Position numbers and translations under genes: made by a program | Assembly (NCBI GenBank): GCA_025506515.1 | Contig: CM046443.1 | Coordinates: 90,558,201-90,622,200, forward strand | Length of the DNA stretch: 64,000 bases | DNA from: Flaveria trinervia | Lineage: Eukaryota > Streptophyta > Magnoliopsida > Asterales > Asteraceae | Reading direction: 5' to 3' | The notes under the pieces: generated by a model | Database searches by the model: none | What the model was told of the DNA's origin: nothing | Seen by the model: only the letters and a program-made list of their open reading frames with translations | Shown here: in pieces, positions 33,566 through 44,400 of the stretch | Layout: each line of letters begins with the position of its first letter | Numbering within the stretch: the first letter of the stretch is position 1

Positions 33566-34330
33566 TTAATTATCATCGACTTGATCATCTTCATCATTAC
33601 TAGGATTTGATTTACTTCTTTCAAGTTCATTCACTAGTTCATGCATTTCACGCACTTGTTGCCTAAGTGCATCAATTTTGTCATCCCGATGTGATGACGA
33701 CTCCCTTGATGCTTCATAGCGAGAGATGTTTCTTACCTTTCATCCAACACCTCTCGTGTGACCATGCATTTTTCCTAAGGTGAGTTCCAAACATTCCATA
33801 TCATTTGTGGGTGACTCACCCGCCTCTCTTTCCATTTGTGAATATTGATTTTCAATTTTTTCCTCTATTATTACAGAACAAAATAAAAAGTTATTAGAAT
33901 TTTTATAAAAGTTCAGCAGCATAATTACTGTAAAATGGAAAAACCATCATCTTCAAATATAAGTAATAAATAACAATTTTAAAGCTTTAATAACTAATAA
34001 TGAAAGTAATAGTATCCATGTGTTTGACCTTATTTAAACAAAATGTTACTCAAAATTTCCCAAACTCATAGCTTAAAACGTGACTCGAACCACTTTCATA
34101 TACTTAAATTAAACAATTTGCTAAATTAACAAACTAACAATATACAAAATTTCATTAAAGTACTAGAAACATATAAATACATGATAATAACATATTCAAC
34201 AATCATAACAAAAAAGTATTAAACTTACCCAATCTTTAAGATTCTGCCCTCGGGCCGATTCATCCAACCCTTCCCTATAATGTGCCCTCCTCCACGTCTC
34301 AATGTGGCTCGGGGTACTAGTTTGTTGCTC
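33566..34330 (-). pseudogene. CACTA transposase remnant (Ptta/En/Spm family C-terminus)
   Basis: On the minus strand an exon at 34229-34330 encodes TPSHIETWRRAHYREGLDES and ends LKDW before GTAAGT. It is preceded by an AG acceptor. After an intron of about 360 bp, the next segment starts near 33864 and reads QYSQMEREAGESPTNDMECL, LELTLGKMHGHTRGVG, a stop, then a helical tail (IDALRQQVREMHELVNELER) ending VDDN and a TAA at 33566-33568. This is the pattern of the plant transposase family associated with CACTA elements. The N-terminal part and the catalytic TnpA/TnpD-type genes are missing, so the element is not autonomous. The orientation is opposite to the nested Sirevirus. Confidence 0.72.
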
Positions 34331-35756
34331 CTTTAACCATTAAAAATAATAATGATCAAATTTTAAAAAACTAATAATACATAATTGGATAAAACATGAC
34401 TTCTTAATTGAAGATATCGCCTCTGGGCATAGGAACGACTCCCATACAAACTTGAATAGAGTTGTTTAACTCTATTATCAGAGCCTTTTGTGAAAGGTGT
34501 TTATGTTGTTCACTTGTGAACAACTGAACTACCTTATCACATTCCTCTAGACTCTCGCCATCTGGAGGATGTCATAGAACGAACAGAAGTACGATCACTT
34601 GCGAACAGAAGATATGATATGAAGACACATTCCTCTTAACTCTTTTGTGAAAGGTGTTTATGTTGTTCACTTGCATACCATATAACGAACAGAAGTACGA
34701 TAACTTCGTAAAATGTCATGCCTTTCTGTGATTGTCACTATGTCCAAAGTGGACTTCTTACCACTCTTTATCACTTGTAGAATACTTTTACAAATGAGTT
34801 ATCCATCAACACAAAAGAATTTTTTGATAGGGGTGCATCGGATTGACATGTGGTGTTATCAAAAGCCCTTATGGTAGTAGTACCAATAGCCACCGGTGGT
34901 GCTAAAGAAGTCGGTGAACTTCACGGTGGTTAAATATCCATTGATCCGATGTTAGGCATCCATTCATCCAATCTTTATGATTCAAAGTGAACGATTATAA
35001 ACAAACTTAATTTAATTACCATTATAAGTATATAATTCAACAATTAAGTTTATAATTGGCTCATTGGTAATTTTTAACATATATAATCACCCTAGCCATA
35101 ATAATCGGACATATTTAATATTATTTGACTCTCACTGATAATACTTAAGCATAAACAAACTTAACTTACTGTTAATAAGAATAATTTCCTATAAATTATG
35201 ATCATAGTGTGTAATTGAATACAAATGATCATAATTATATTATAACTAACATATGACGAATGTAATTGATGCTAATCATCATAACTAAACATATTTGACA
35301 TTGTTTGACACTTCTTGTTGATAATTAAGTATAAACAAACTATCATAACTTAACATACTTGACACCTACAATTGATGAACATAATTTTACCATAAAGTAC
35401 TATCAAAAATATATAATTTAATATCAATAATCATAATTGGATCATAGTTAACCTTAACGTATGTAATCAAAACTAACTATCATAACCGAACATTTTTTAT
35501 CATAACTTAAAACAATTATTTATAATTATAGTTAACAAATATAATATTTATTATAATATTATTATGATCATAAATAATAAAATATGACTTATAATTATAA
35601 TAATACTTGTAATAATAACAACAATACTTGTAATAATAGCAATAATACTTTTAAAAATAATAATGATATGTATAAAAATTATTATTAATAATGATATTAA
35701 TAATTATAATTATTAAATTTATTAAAATACAATTTTTAAAGATTTTAACAACATAT
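34331..35756. other. AT-rich interior of the CACTA element
   Basis: No further coding exon could be assigned. The stretch 34990-35720 is very AT-rich with recurring ATCATAA and TAAACAAAC words. The direct repeat AAAGGTGTTTATGTTGTTCACTTG occurs twice (near 34494 and 34651). Confidence 0.55.
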
Positions 35757-36149
35757 GGCGACGTCATCATCGATGTTTTATAAAAGGCGGGCTTATTTCC
35801 CTCCAGTTATTTAGAGAGGAAAAAAAAGAAAAAAATGGTATTCACCTATGACGACAAGTCGCCATAGGGTGGACACAAATTTGTCGTCGTGATAGATTAG
35901 ACCTAAGGTGACAACTTGTCGATGTCGTAGGTATGCAGTAGCCAAAAACTAAGTTGACACTATGACGACAACATATTGTCGCAATAGGGAACCTATAGTG
36001 ACGTCGCCGTGTCGTCGCCATAGGTGTAGTCGCCATAAACTCTTTTTCTTGTAGTGGTCTCCAAGCTGGTGTTCTACATTTTCTATGTGTTGTAGAAGGG
36101 ACACTATCATTATCGCTAAAGCTTCTCCTTACGTGAACACTCCTATTGA

Positions 36150-36410
36150 TGGAGCTACCACCTTGGTGCATGCCATTTGAACAAAATGAAATTATATAAG
36201 TTTCACCAATGCAATACCAACGTATCACGAATAACATGCCAAATCCAAGTCACCAATCATATAATACAATTTTATAAAATCCACAACTATATTACTTATA
36301 GGTAACCAAAACACGATAACATCAACCACACATATATTTTAAAAAACCACAATTATATTACTTAGATTGAAAGAAAACATGATAAAATCACATACACACG
36401 TATATTTTCA
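36150..36410 (+). repeat. Dispersed repeat, copy 2 (partner at 735-1050)
   Basis: It shares ordered words with 735-1050, including ATGGAGCTACCA and AAGTTTCACCAATGCAA. It lies about 100 bp right of the CACTA terminus. Confidence 0.6.
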
Positions 36411-36538
36411 CAACACTGACTATAGATGATTATTAGTTATTTGTTTGCTATTTGAAGAAATAAACCATGAACACAATTTAGGGAATATTATCATGGGCGT
36501 ACCGATGGATCTCTATCAAAAATATATCATAAACACAA

Positions 36539-36957
36539 TGTTGTAAAAATCGTTAGGCGCTAGTCACGCGCCGAGGTAGTGACTAGTGATTAATCGAGAT
36601 TAGTCGGATTGGAATTTCATAAATAATTTTTAGTTTTATATATAAATACACACATTTTAGTATGTAATCTTAATAAAAAAATCAGATTTATATATAAATA
36701 TACATATTTGACCATATTTTCTAAGTTTTTGCTGGATTTCCACGTTTTGATTGGAATTTTTAAAAGTCGCTGGAACTCGCCTGAAACCTACCGGAAATTC
36801 GCTGGAATCATTGATTGTTGGCGATTAAGACCGCCTAGGTCCGATTTTGACCGATTACCAATTAGTGCCTCCGATTAAGTGAAATCGCAAGGTGGAATCC
36901 CGGTTATCGATTAGTTGCCGATTAATTGGCGCCTAGCACCGATTTTTGCAACACTTC
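36539..36957. mobile_element. MITE-like element with imperfect terminal inverted repeats
   Basis: The left end reads TGTTGTAAAAATCGTTAGGC. The right end is CCGATTTTTGCAACACT, whose reverse complement starts AGTGTTGCAAAAATCGG. Inside are the GATTAATCG, ACCGCCTAGGTCCG and GCCGATTAATTGGC words. It encodes no protein. A second, shorter copy lies at 47151-47400. Confidence 0.7.
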
Positions 36958-37367
36958 ATAAACACTTAAAAGAAAATTTAGAAATCATTTTGAAAATTTG
37001 ATTTGTGAATTGTGAGAAAGTGTATTATTTTGGAAAGAACAATATTTTGAGTGGGTGATCATGTGCTATACAGTCTAAAAGTTCAATTTCTAAGGGATCC
37101 TTAAAAAATAAGAAGAATTTATTAAATGTTGTGAGAACCCTAAAAATTAAAGATTAAACAAGTTATACACAAGTAAATTTCTCATATATAATGATTGTTG
37201 TTTGATTAACCCTTTTATGAATGATATGTTTTTAGTATATATATGTGTGTGATACGTATGCATGATTTGCATGCATGCTCAAATTTTACGTGTGCATGTA
37301 TTCATATGTATAAGTTGTTGATACCAAGCATTATATGATCAAGTATCTCAACATTATAGCACTAAAC

Positions 37368-37548
37368 TATAACACCCGGATATTTTCTTTAAAGCCGACG
37401 AAAGAAGAAAAAGAAATAAAGTCCACAGTCAAGGGACCAAGCTTGTCAAAAAGGGAGAAAGATCAGAAGAGTGGGAGATTAAAAGGGGAGGGCAGCCCAC
37501 ACCCTCCCCAACACTCACCAAAATCAGCCATAGAGAGAAGAGAGGGAG
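37368..37548 (+). repeat. Possible LTR start truncated by the gap
   Basis: TATAACACCCGGATATTTTC resembles the TGTAACACCCGG start common in plant gypsy LTRs. It is followed by purine-rich DNA up to the run of N. It is unrelated to the copia sequence to the right of the gap. Weak evidence. Confidence 0.35.
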
Positions 37549-37648
37549 NNNNNNNNNNNNNNNNNNNNNNNNNNNNNNNNNNNNNNNNNNNNNNNNNNNN
37601 NNNNNNNNNNNNNNNNNNNNNNNNNNNNNNNNNNNNNNNNNNNNNNNN
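37549..37648. other. Assembly gap, 100 N
   Basis: Exactly 100 unknown bases, the conventional placeholder for a gap of unspecified size. Different element types abut on the two sides. Confidence 0.98.
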
Positions 37649-38419
37649 ACTGTACCTATTCAGAGAGGGACAATGTTGAGTACAACTCAATGTCCAAGCT
37701 CAAAGGAGGAGCAAAATAGAATGAAGGCTATCCCATATGCATCTGCTATAGGATCCATCATGTATGCAATGATATGCACTAGACCAGACGTGTCATGCGC
37801 TTTGAGCATGACAAGTAGATACCAGCAAAATCCCGGTGATAGTCATTGGATCGCTGTCAAGAACATTCTAAAGTACCTAAGGAGGACCAAGGACATGTTC
37901 TTGATCTACGGATCTGGTGAAGAGGAACTCGTTGTAAAAGGTTACACGGATGCAAGTTTCCAAACCGATCGTGATGATTCACGATCTCAATCGGGGTACA
38001 TCTTTATTCTGAATGGGGGAGCTATTTCTTGGAAAAGCTCAAAGCAAGAAGTCGTAGCGTTGTCCACTACAGAGTCAGAATACGTCGCCGCTTCAATGGC
38101 AGCACAGGAAGCTGCATGGCTGAAGAAATTCATAGCCGATCTAGGGGTTGTCCCTTCCATTCAGGATCCCCTAGAGATCTTTTGTGACAACGAGGGTGCG
38201 ATTGCTCAAATCAAGGAACCTCGTGCTCATCAAAAGACTCGGCACATTGAACGGAGATTCAACTACATAAGGGATGAAGTTGAAAAGGGAAAGATATGTA
38301 TTCGCAAAGTTCACACTGATAAAAATGTTGCGGATCCACTCACAAAGCTCCTCGAAAAGGCAAAGCATGAGGGTCATGTTTGTGCCATGGGACTTAGATA
38401 TTCAAGTGACTGGGTTTGA
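37649..38419 (+). pseudogene. Copia pol C-terminus (RT end and RNase H), cut by the gap
   Basis: The frame is open from the gap edge (TVPIQRGTMLSTTQC) to a TGA at 38417-38419, 256 codons without a break. Landmarks are the copia RT-RNase H linker (IPYASAIGSIMYAMICTRPD), VKNILKYLRRTKD, the RNase H blocks YTDASFQTDRDDSRSQSGY, WKSSKQEVVALSTTESEYVA and FCDNEGAIAQIKEP, and DKNVADPLTK at the C-terminal end. RNase H removes element RNA during cDNA synthesis. This part looks undamaged, so the whole element could be recent, but gag, integrase and most of RT lie in the gap or are absent. Confidence 0.92.
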
Positions 38420-39187
38420 TGTTGTATTTTGCATATAGATATTGGAACTAATGTTATTTGACTTAATTATATAGTTATAATTTCATTTGTTCTTCTATTT
38501 TAGCATGTTTAAATCCATGAATAAATAAGTTATTCTAAACGTCCGCAGTCGATTATACTTGTGGGAACAACTATAAATACAAGACTATAATGAACTTGGA
38601 TTGGTTGATATTCATATGGTATGAATATACAGCAAGAGGTTGTTACCAAGGTTCATTGATATCTATGGGATATAGATATTGGACTGACCCGCTCTCAATT
38701 ATTTCTGCATGGAATCTTGCTGATTTGTCATAAGAGATTTTGAGTAAAGGCGAATATCATTGTATCCTCAGACCTGAGATACATATTGGGTCTTGATATT
38801 CACCAAGTATTGTACCTTGACTTAGTTCTTTGCTGTTCTGAAAAAGGCAGTACATAAGGTTGAGTTCAGGTATAACATGAGGTGATTGTGAGAGACGTAT
38901 GTAATCGAGATGGAATTTGTTCCTCTTATTCGTTGAGAGTTAGATGTCTAAGGCCTGCTAAAGTTAAATCATCAGAGAATGACAATTCTGTGTCTCTTGG
39001 ATTTAACATGACATCTGCAACAAAAGGATAGATGATTAATTCACCTAAAACATATTCAAGTAAGGTACTTGAAAAGGATAATGTTATTGAATGGCACTTA
39101 GTCATATACATTAGGGGTAGCAAACCGTTGCTAGACGTTATTTGCTGCTTGCATCAATCTTCTATAAATCTTGTGCAAGTGGGAGAT
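38420..39187 (+). other. 3' untranslated region and polypurine tract of the third copia element
   Basis: There is no ORF. GCAAGTGGGAGAT at about 39175-39187 is a typical copia polypurine tract. The long spacer between RNase H and the tract is usual for this copia type. Confidence 0.75.
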
Positions 39188-40093
39188 TGAAAGTATTGAT
39201 CTGCCCAAGATTCATATTAAATTGATGTGGCTAGTGTAATATGATCCAAGTCGGGTCATACCCAATAACAAGCAAACAAACACCAAAAGGTAATTTATTT
39301 GTTGATAAGATCACACAAATAAATAATGACACCAATTTAGAAAATTGGATTTTCTAAATTATTGCTTTTGTAGATGAACATCATTATATAGATAATTTGT
39401 TCATAAAAGATTATTTGTACATTATTTAAATTAGTTAAGCAATGGCAAATAATTGTGTGTGTTAGTGATATAAAATTAAAATGGTTTTAATTTTATAAAA
39501 CAAGGGATGTGATTGTATATTTTTTTATAAAATTTGAATTGAGAGGGAAACAAAAGGGGGCCATTTTCGGCCGCCCCTTTTGGTCTTGGATGCCCCAATT
39601 TTATTAGTTCCAAGACATGCAAGTCTTGGACACTTGAACACTCATTCATTCTTCACATCCAAGAACACACACAACCAAAGTTTTCTCTCTACTCTCTCCT
39701 CTATCTCACGGTTTTTGGGCAGAAAAGGAAGTAGAATTTCAGCCCACAAAAGGTGTTTTGTAGCTGGAAATTGGTGTCAAAGATCCTAGCATTCAAGGTG
39801 TTTTGTTGATAGGCTTGGGGTATGCTATCTTGAGAACTTCTACCTTGAAGTTTAGCCACAAGAACACATCCTTTTCATCTCTTTAATTTCGGTTCTCTGC
39901 AGCTCCAAAGGTTGTGGTTCTTTACTTTTATGTTTCTTTCATTGTATGTATTTTGTATAATGATCCATGGCTTTGGGGTTCACATTAAATGGGTTAATAA
40001 TCATCTTATTAACATGTTTTAAATCTTATATCCGCTGCGTTTTTCATATAAATAAGGTTATATGAACTTTGATAAACATGTTTAACCCCAACA
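39188..40093 (+). repeat. 3' LTR of the third copia element (about 906 bp)
   Basis: It starts TGAAAGTATTG after the polypurine tract and ends CCCCAACA. It has CT-rich leader-like DNA near 39640-39710 and a GGCCATTTTCGGCC inverted repeat near 39558. The 5' LTR is not in the window, so the ends are inferred from TG...CA and context only. Confidence 0.7.
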
Positions 40094-40160
40094 GCTTTAT
40101 CATATGTAATGACTACCATAAGTTTCTACATGTTATCCAGTTATCCAGTATCATATAGGG

Positions 40161-40519
40161 ATGATCAACTCAGTAAAATTGCTAACTATGTCAGGCTTAT
40201 CTTCAAACACTACTAGTTGGGCCAAAGACAATGATCATCTCCTCAAATGGGTAACCAAAGTCTCGATTATCCTCTAACACTACCGATTGAGCCCAAGACG
40301 ATGATCATCTCAGTAAAGCAACTAACCATGTCTTGATCATCCTCAAACACTACTATTGGGCTGAACTCGCTGATGACAATGATCATCTCAGTAAAATGCC
40401 TAAACAAGTTTGTATTATCCTCAAACACTACTAATTGGGCCAATGGCAATGATCATCTCAGTTGAATGGCTAACCATGCCTCGATTATTCTCAAACACTA
40501 CCAACTGGGTCAAACACTG
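40161..40519 (+). repeat. 70-bp tandem array, five diverged units
   Basis: Units start ATGATCA(A/T)CTC at 40161, 40231, 40301, 40379 and 40449. Each contains TAACCA(T)G, then TCAAACACTAC and TTGGGCC-like words. Spacing is 70, 70, 78 and 70 bp. Confidence 0.9.
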
Positions 40520-41463
40520 GTGGTAAATCATGGTCAGTCCATATTACCTCACACAAGAATTTCTAGTATTCACCTTACACTAATTGTCATTAGTTCTAAT
40601 AACATGATGCAAGAAAGGTCAATCATAGTATAGTTCTAGCAATTCAATATGATAAGCTTCGTGTCCCAAAATCGCTCATCATTACTTAACCAAAATAAGT
40701 TCTGAATTAACTCCACCTTTCCTACCAACCTCCTATATGTAGTTGCATGGTTATGGAGTCTTAGATTGTGTTTAGTAGAAAACTATTTCTCCTGTTTTCA
40801 GGAAGTTTTTCAAAATTTCCATCTCTGAAATCTGGAACATGTGTTCATAGTTGATGCATTTCCAGTTTGAAAAAAGAAAAGGCATGTTCAAATGCAGTTA
40901 TCTATCAGTTATAAATAGTACGAACCAATCACTAAACATAGCGTCACTTCTGATAATATTTCTACAATTCATAGATATTTAACTGATCATTTTGAGAAAC
41001 ACAAGAGCTTAATAGCCATAAACATGCAAAATGACTGATGTCAGCTTATATAGCATTGAATACTTCTGATATTATAACTTGCAGACATGACACTCAAGTT
41101 GAGTATATAGCAAGGTTTTGCTTGAACAAAAAGGGAGGGTATTTCAGTAATTGCCAAACAGTTGGAGGTAGAGGCTACTAACATGTTAATATATTGCATG
41201 ACCTTGACCTACTTCTACATGCATGAAGTTGCTCAAGTGAACACTAGCAAACTCACTCCACATGTGACATGCCCCCTCCACTTTCAGATTTTGTCCTGCA
41301 TGTCATGCGATGATTTTACAATTGGAATAATAATTGACAAAAGATTGAGAAAAGAACATACTGATAGTTATTCTATCCACTAATATCTTACACAAGCATA
41401 CGAACCAGAAAATCATTAACTAAGTTCATCTCATACTAGAACTTTTAGAAAGACGTGTGGCAC
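40520..41463. other. 3' flank of the PITH gene
   Basis: No other gene is seen. It probably holds the 3' UTR and terminator region of the minus-strand gene. No single polyadenylation signal stands out. Confidence 0.45.
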
Positions 41464-44400
41464 TTACTTGTGATCAGATGGATTCGGCATTAACTCATAA
41501 ACAATTGTTGCAACAACATCTCTCTTCAGCTGTACAATCATAATTCATAAAAGTGAAATTATGAACAAAACACACAACACAAGAAAGGAGATATGAGGGT
41601 AAAAAAAAGAATAGAAATCTCAAAACTGAACTTACCTGAGTAGCTTCACCTTTTAGCCCAATGTATTGTATTCTAGATGTGTCACCACCATAATTATCAG
41701 GAAAATGTAATGTCAGATTTCCAACACCTTGAAACCTAGAGTATCTGGTACACACATAGATCAACATGCATTAGAAAGTGTCATCTTATTAGTTTGGTAT
41801 ATTAGAAGCAAAAGAGACAAAAAGTATAACATATAAGACCTCTCATTCACATATTAATACTCTACACAAACACAAGTCGCACCTTGTCTGGTATTCTAAG
41901 ACTCCTTGCAAATTTTCTGCCAATTCCCACTCCTAAAGACAATATAAAGTTTCAGCATAAAGTGAAAATAATTGCAAATTATAGATCTTGTGACATATAT
42001 TGCGAGCAGACCTGAACAGCTTGCATACTCTGAGCATCTGAGAAATCTATTCCTTCTCGGTTGATAAACCTACATACAATAAGTACACTTTAGGGTTTGG
42101 TTTGTGACTACTAAAAGTAGTTGTTAAAAAGTTAACCAAATTATAGGAAGAGACTATTATCCAAAATCATGATAACCAAGGATAACAATTTTCAAGCTAA
42201 ACATCATTTCAAACATCGTTATTTGAGAAGAAGATGAGAAAAAAATCAAACCTAACGAATTAAAAGAATGAGAACATATAAAGGCCTATAAGTTTGAATC
42301 CTTCAGTAAATTAAAAGCATTTTATCTGAACAGTCAAACAAGATTAGTATTCAAAGGGTCTAAATTGTTCTTTTCATTATTAAGTTCACAAGTTGCATTC
42401 TACTTATTACATAAAACCGGAAGACCCTATCTTCATTAGTTACTAGTAACTATTCCTGTTCACGTAATCATGTTCATTCCATTTAGCCTCTAGAGGTCTA
42501 TAACATTTCTAAGCTTGTACTTTTAGAGGTTATTACAAACAAATTAGTTACTAAATTTACATCCCTAACATTATACAAGTTAGTTTAAATACATATTTAT
42601 TGTTAGGTTTCATTTTAAACAATGTAGATAGGAAGATGATTTACATATGAACTTAGAAAGTAGAATCGAAGTGTTAGCATGTAAAGTTGATTAGATATAT
42701 CCAGCTTAGGAGTTGGGAGTATTCAGTACAAGACTCTTAGTGTGTTCTCAAAGTTTTGGAAATAATTTGTTCGTATTTCCACTGCAAACAAACCTTCATA
42801 ATTCACATTCTTCAATTAATGAGAATTTTGAATTATGAATATCTGTTAATTTGAGTATTCAACCCCTCAGTGTTAATTTGAGTATTCAACCCCTCAGTCT
42901 GATATGTGCTTGACTAACAACCTTTATAATGGCACAAACAATATTGTGCACGTGTAATTTTAATAGTTTCCTAAAATGTTCAAAGCACTAAGAAAATTAA
43001 TTATAAGGTTTGCATGTCAGCAGATAGCCCACATACATTATCATATATTGGGTCTCCATCATTGTCATCACAGGTCTTTACCTAATCTTTCGCGAGGAAA
43101 TTTTCCCTTCATTTGAAATGTGGGCATTTTGTTGATGGACTCATGTACCATGACCATATAATTGAAAATACAACTCTGTACATAAATGGTGTGACTTCTT
43201 TAATATATGAATCATCAACAAGACAATAAATTAATTTAGCTAAGCAAATTCGTCTGTCGGTTCATACATTAACACATGTCAAGTTTTTTAAACTTGCTAG
43301 ACAAAAAAAGAATCGTTCAATGACAGTCTGCTTTAAAATTTCTATAATTAAAATCGTTAATCCAGTAACTTCTCACCATATAATTGAAAATACAATTCTG
43401 TACATAAATGGTGTGACTTCTTTAATATATGAATCATCAACAAGACAATAAATTAATTTAGCTAGGCAAATTCTTCTGTCGGTTCATACATTAACACATG
43501 TCAAGTTTTTTAAACTTGCTAGACGAAAAAAGAATTGTTCAATGACAGTCTGCTTAAAAATTTCTATAATTAAAATGGTTAGTCCAGTAACTTCTAGGAA
43601 ATCATTAAAGTAGGTGTAAAACAATTATACTATATTTTGCAGATAATTAATATACAAGTATCGATGTGCTTATTGTTCCAGAACAGGATGAAACCCTGAA
43701 AGAAGCAATAGATAGTTCCAACTAACCAAATTAAATGAAAAAGAGTAGCAGAAATATTAGATTTTTTTAAATTTCTACTTACGCTCTCATCTTGTTTGGA
43801 CTCGTCCCATCAGCACCACCAACAATTGAAATGCTCTTTATTTTAACATCAGATGTAAATCTGTAACAATCAATTCTACCAGATTAACATAACAGTCCAC
43901 TCACAAGCCTGTAAGCATTACACATCAGTATAAATAACATTCTCTTCTAACATGGTTAGTTTCGTCAAAAATACCAGCAATAACATATTAACGTGATATT
44001 ATATCTTGAGACATGGTGTAGTGGTTTCCGATGCAATAAATTGTTAGATGCCTTCATATCTTACACCTTATTACTGGTATCTCTTATTAAGCCATTTTGG
44101 TATCTAGATGTATTAGTGATGAATTGGAGTTTCTAAAATTTTATTTTAGGCCAGTTTATAATGAGGATTTTCCATACAACAAAAAGATAAACTTCTTCTC
44201 TTGCCTTGTCTTTTGGAATGACTGTCATGTTAGTGATGAATTAATGTTCACCATTCATAATCACTATCTCACATGCCTTTCCATTAGAGATCCCAACTTT
44301 ACCTTGATCATCCAAATGATCATTTCTAAATAACTTATTAGTTTACTGTCGTACATCTTCAGGATGCCAATACAAGAAAGCCCAGTTTGTAAGATGTGTA

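Larger units (their letters stand above)
20551..36056 (-). mobile_element. CACTA (En/Spm) transposon carrying a nested retrotransposon
   Basis: The left end CACTACAAGAAA (20551) and right end TTTCTTGTAGTG (36056) are inverted copies, the hallmark of CACTA elements. Subterminal repeats of the type TATGGCGACGACA, in both orientations, fill about 20570-20830 and 35757-36040. Removing the Sirevirus leaves about 3.0 kb, too short for a complete CACTA transposase set. A piece of plant transposase (Ptta/En/Spm family) is visible at 33566-34330 on the minus strand. No perfect 3-bp target duplication is seen: the flanks are ACC on the left and GTC on the right. Confidence 0.88.

Noticed and set aside
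20548..36059. A 3-bp target duplication for the CACTA element
   Set aside because: Left flank ACC and right flank GTC do not match, so I do not claim one.
40161..40519. CRISPR array
   Set aside because: Units are diverged along their whole 70-bp length with no constant repeat and variable spacer pattern, and the DNA is from a plant nucleus.
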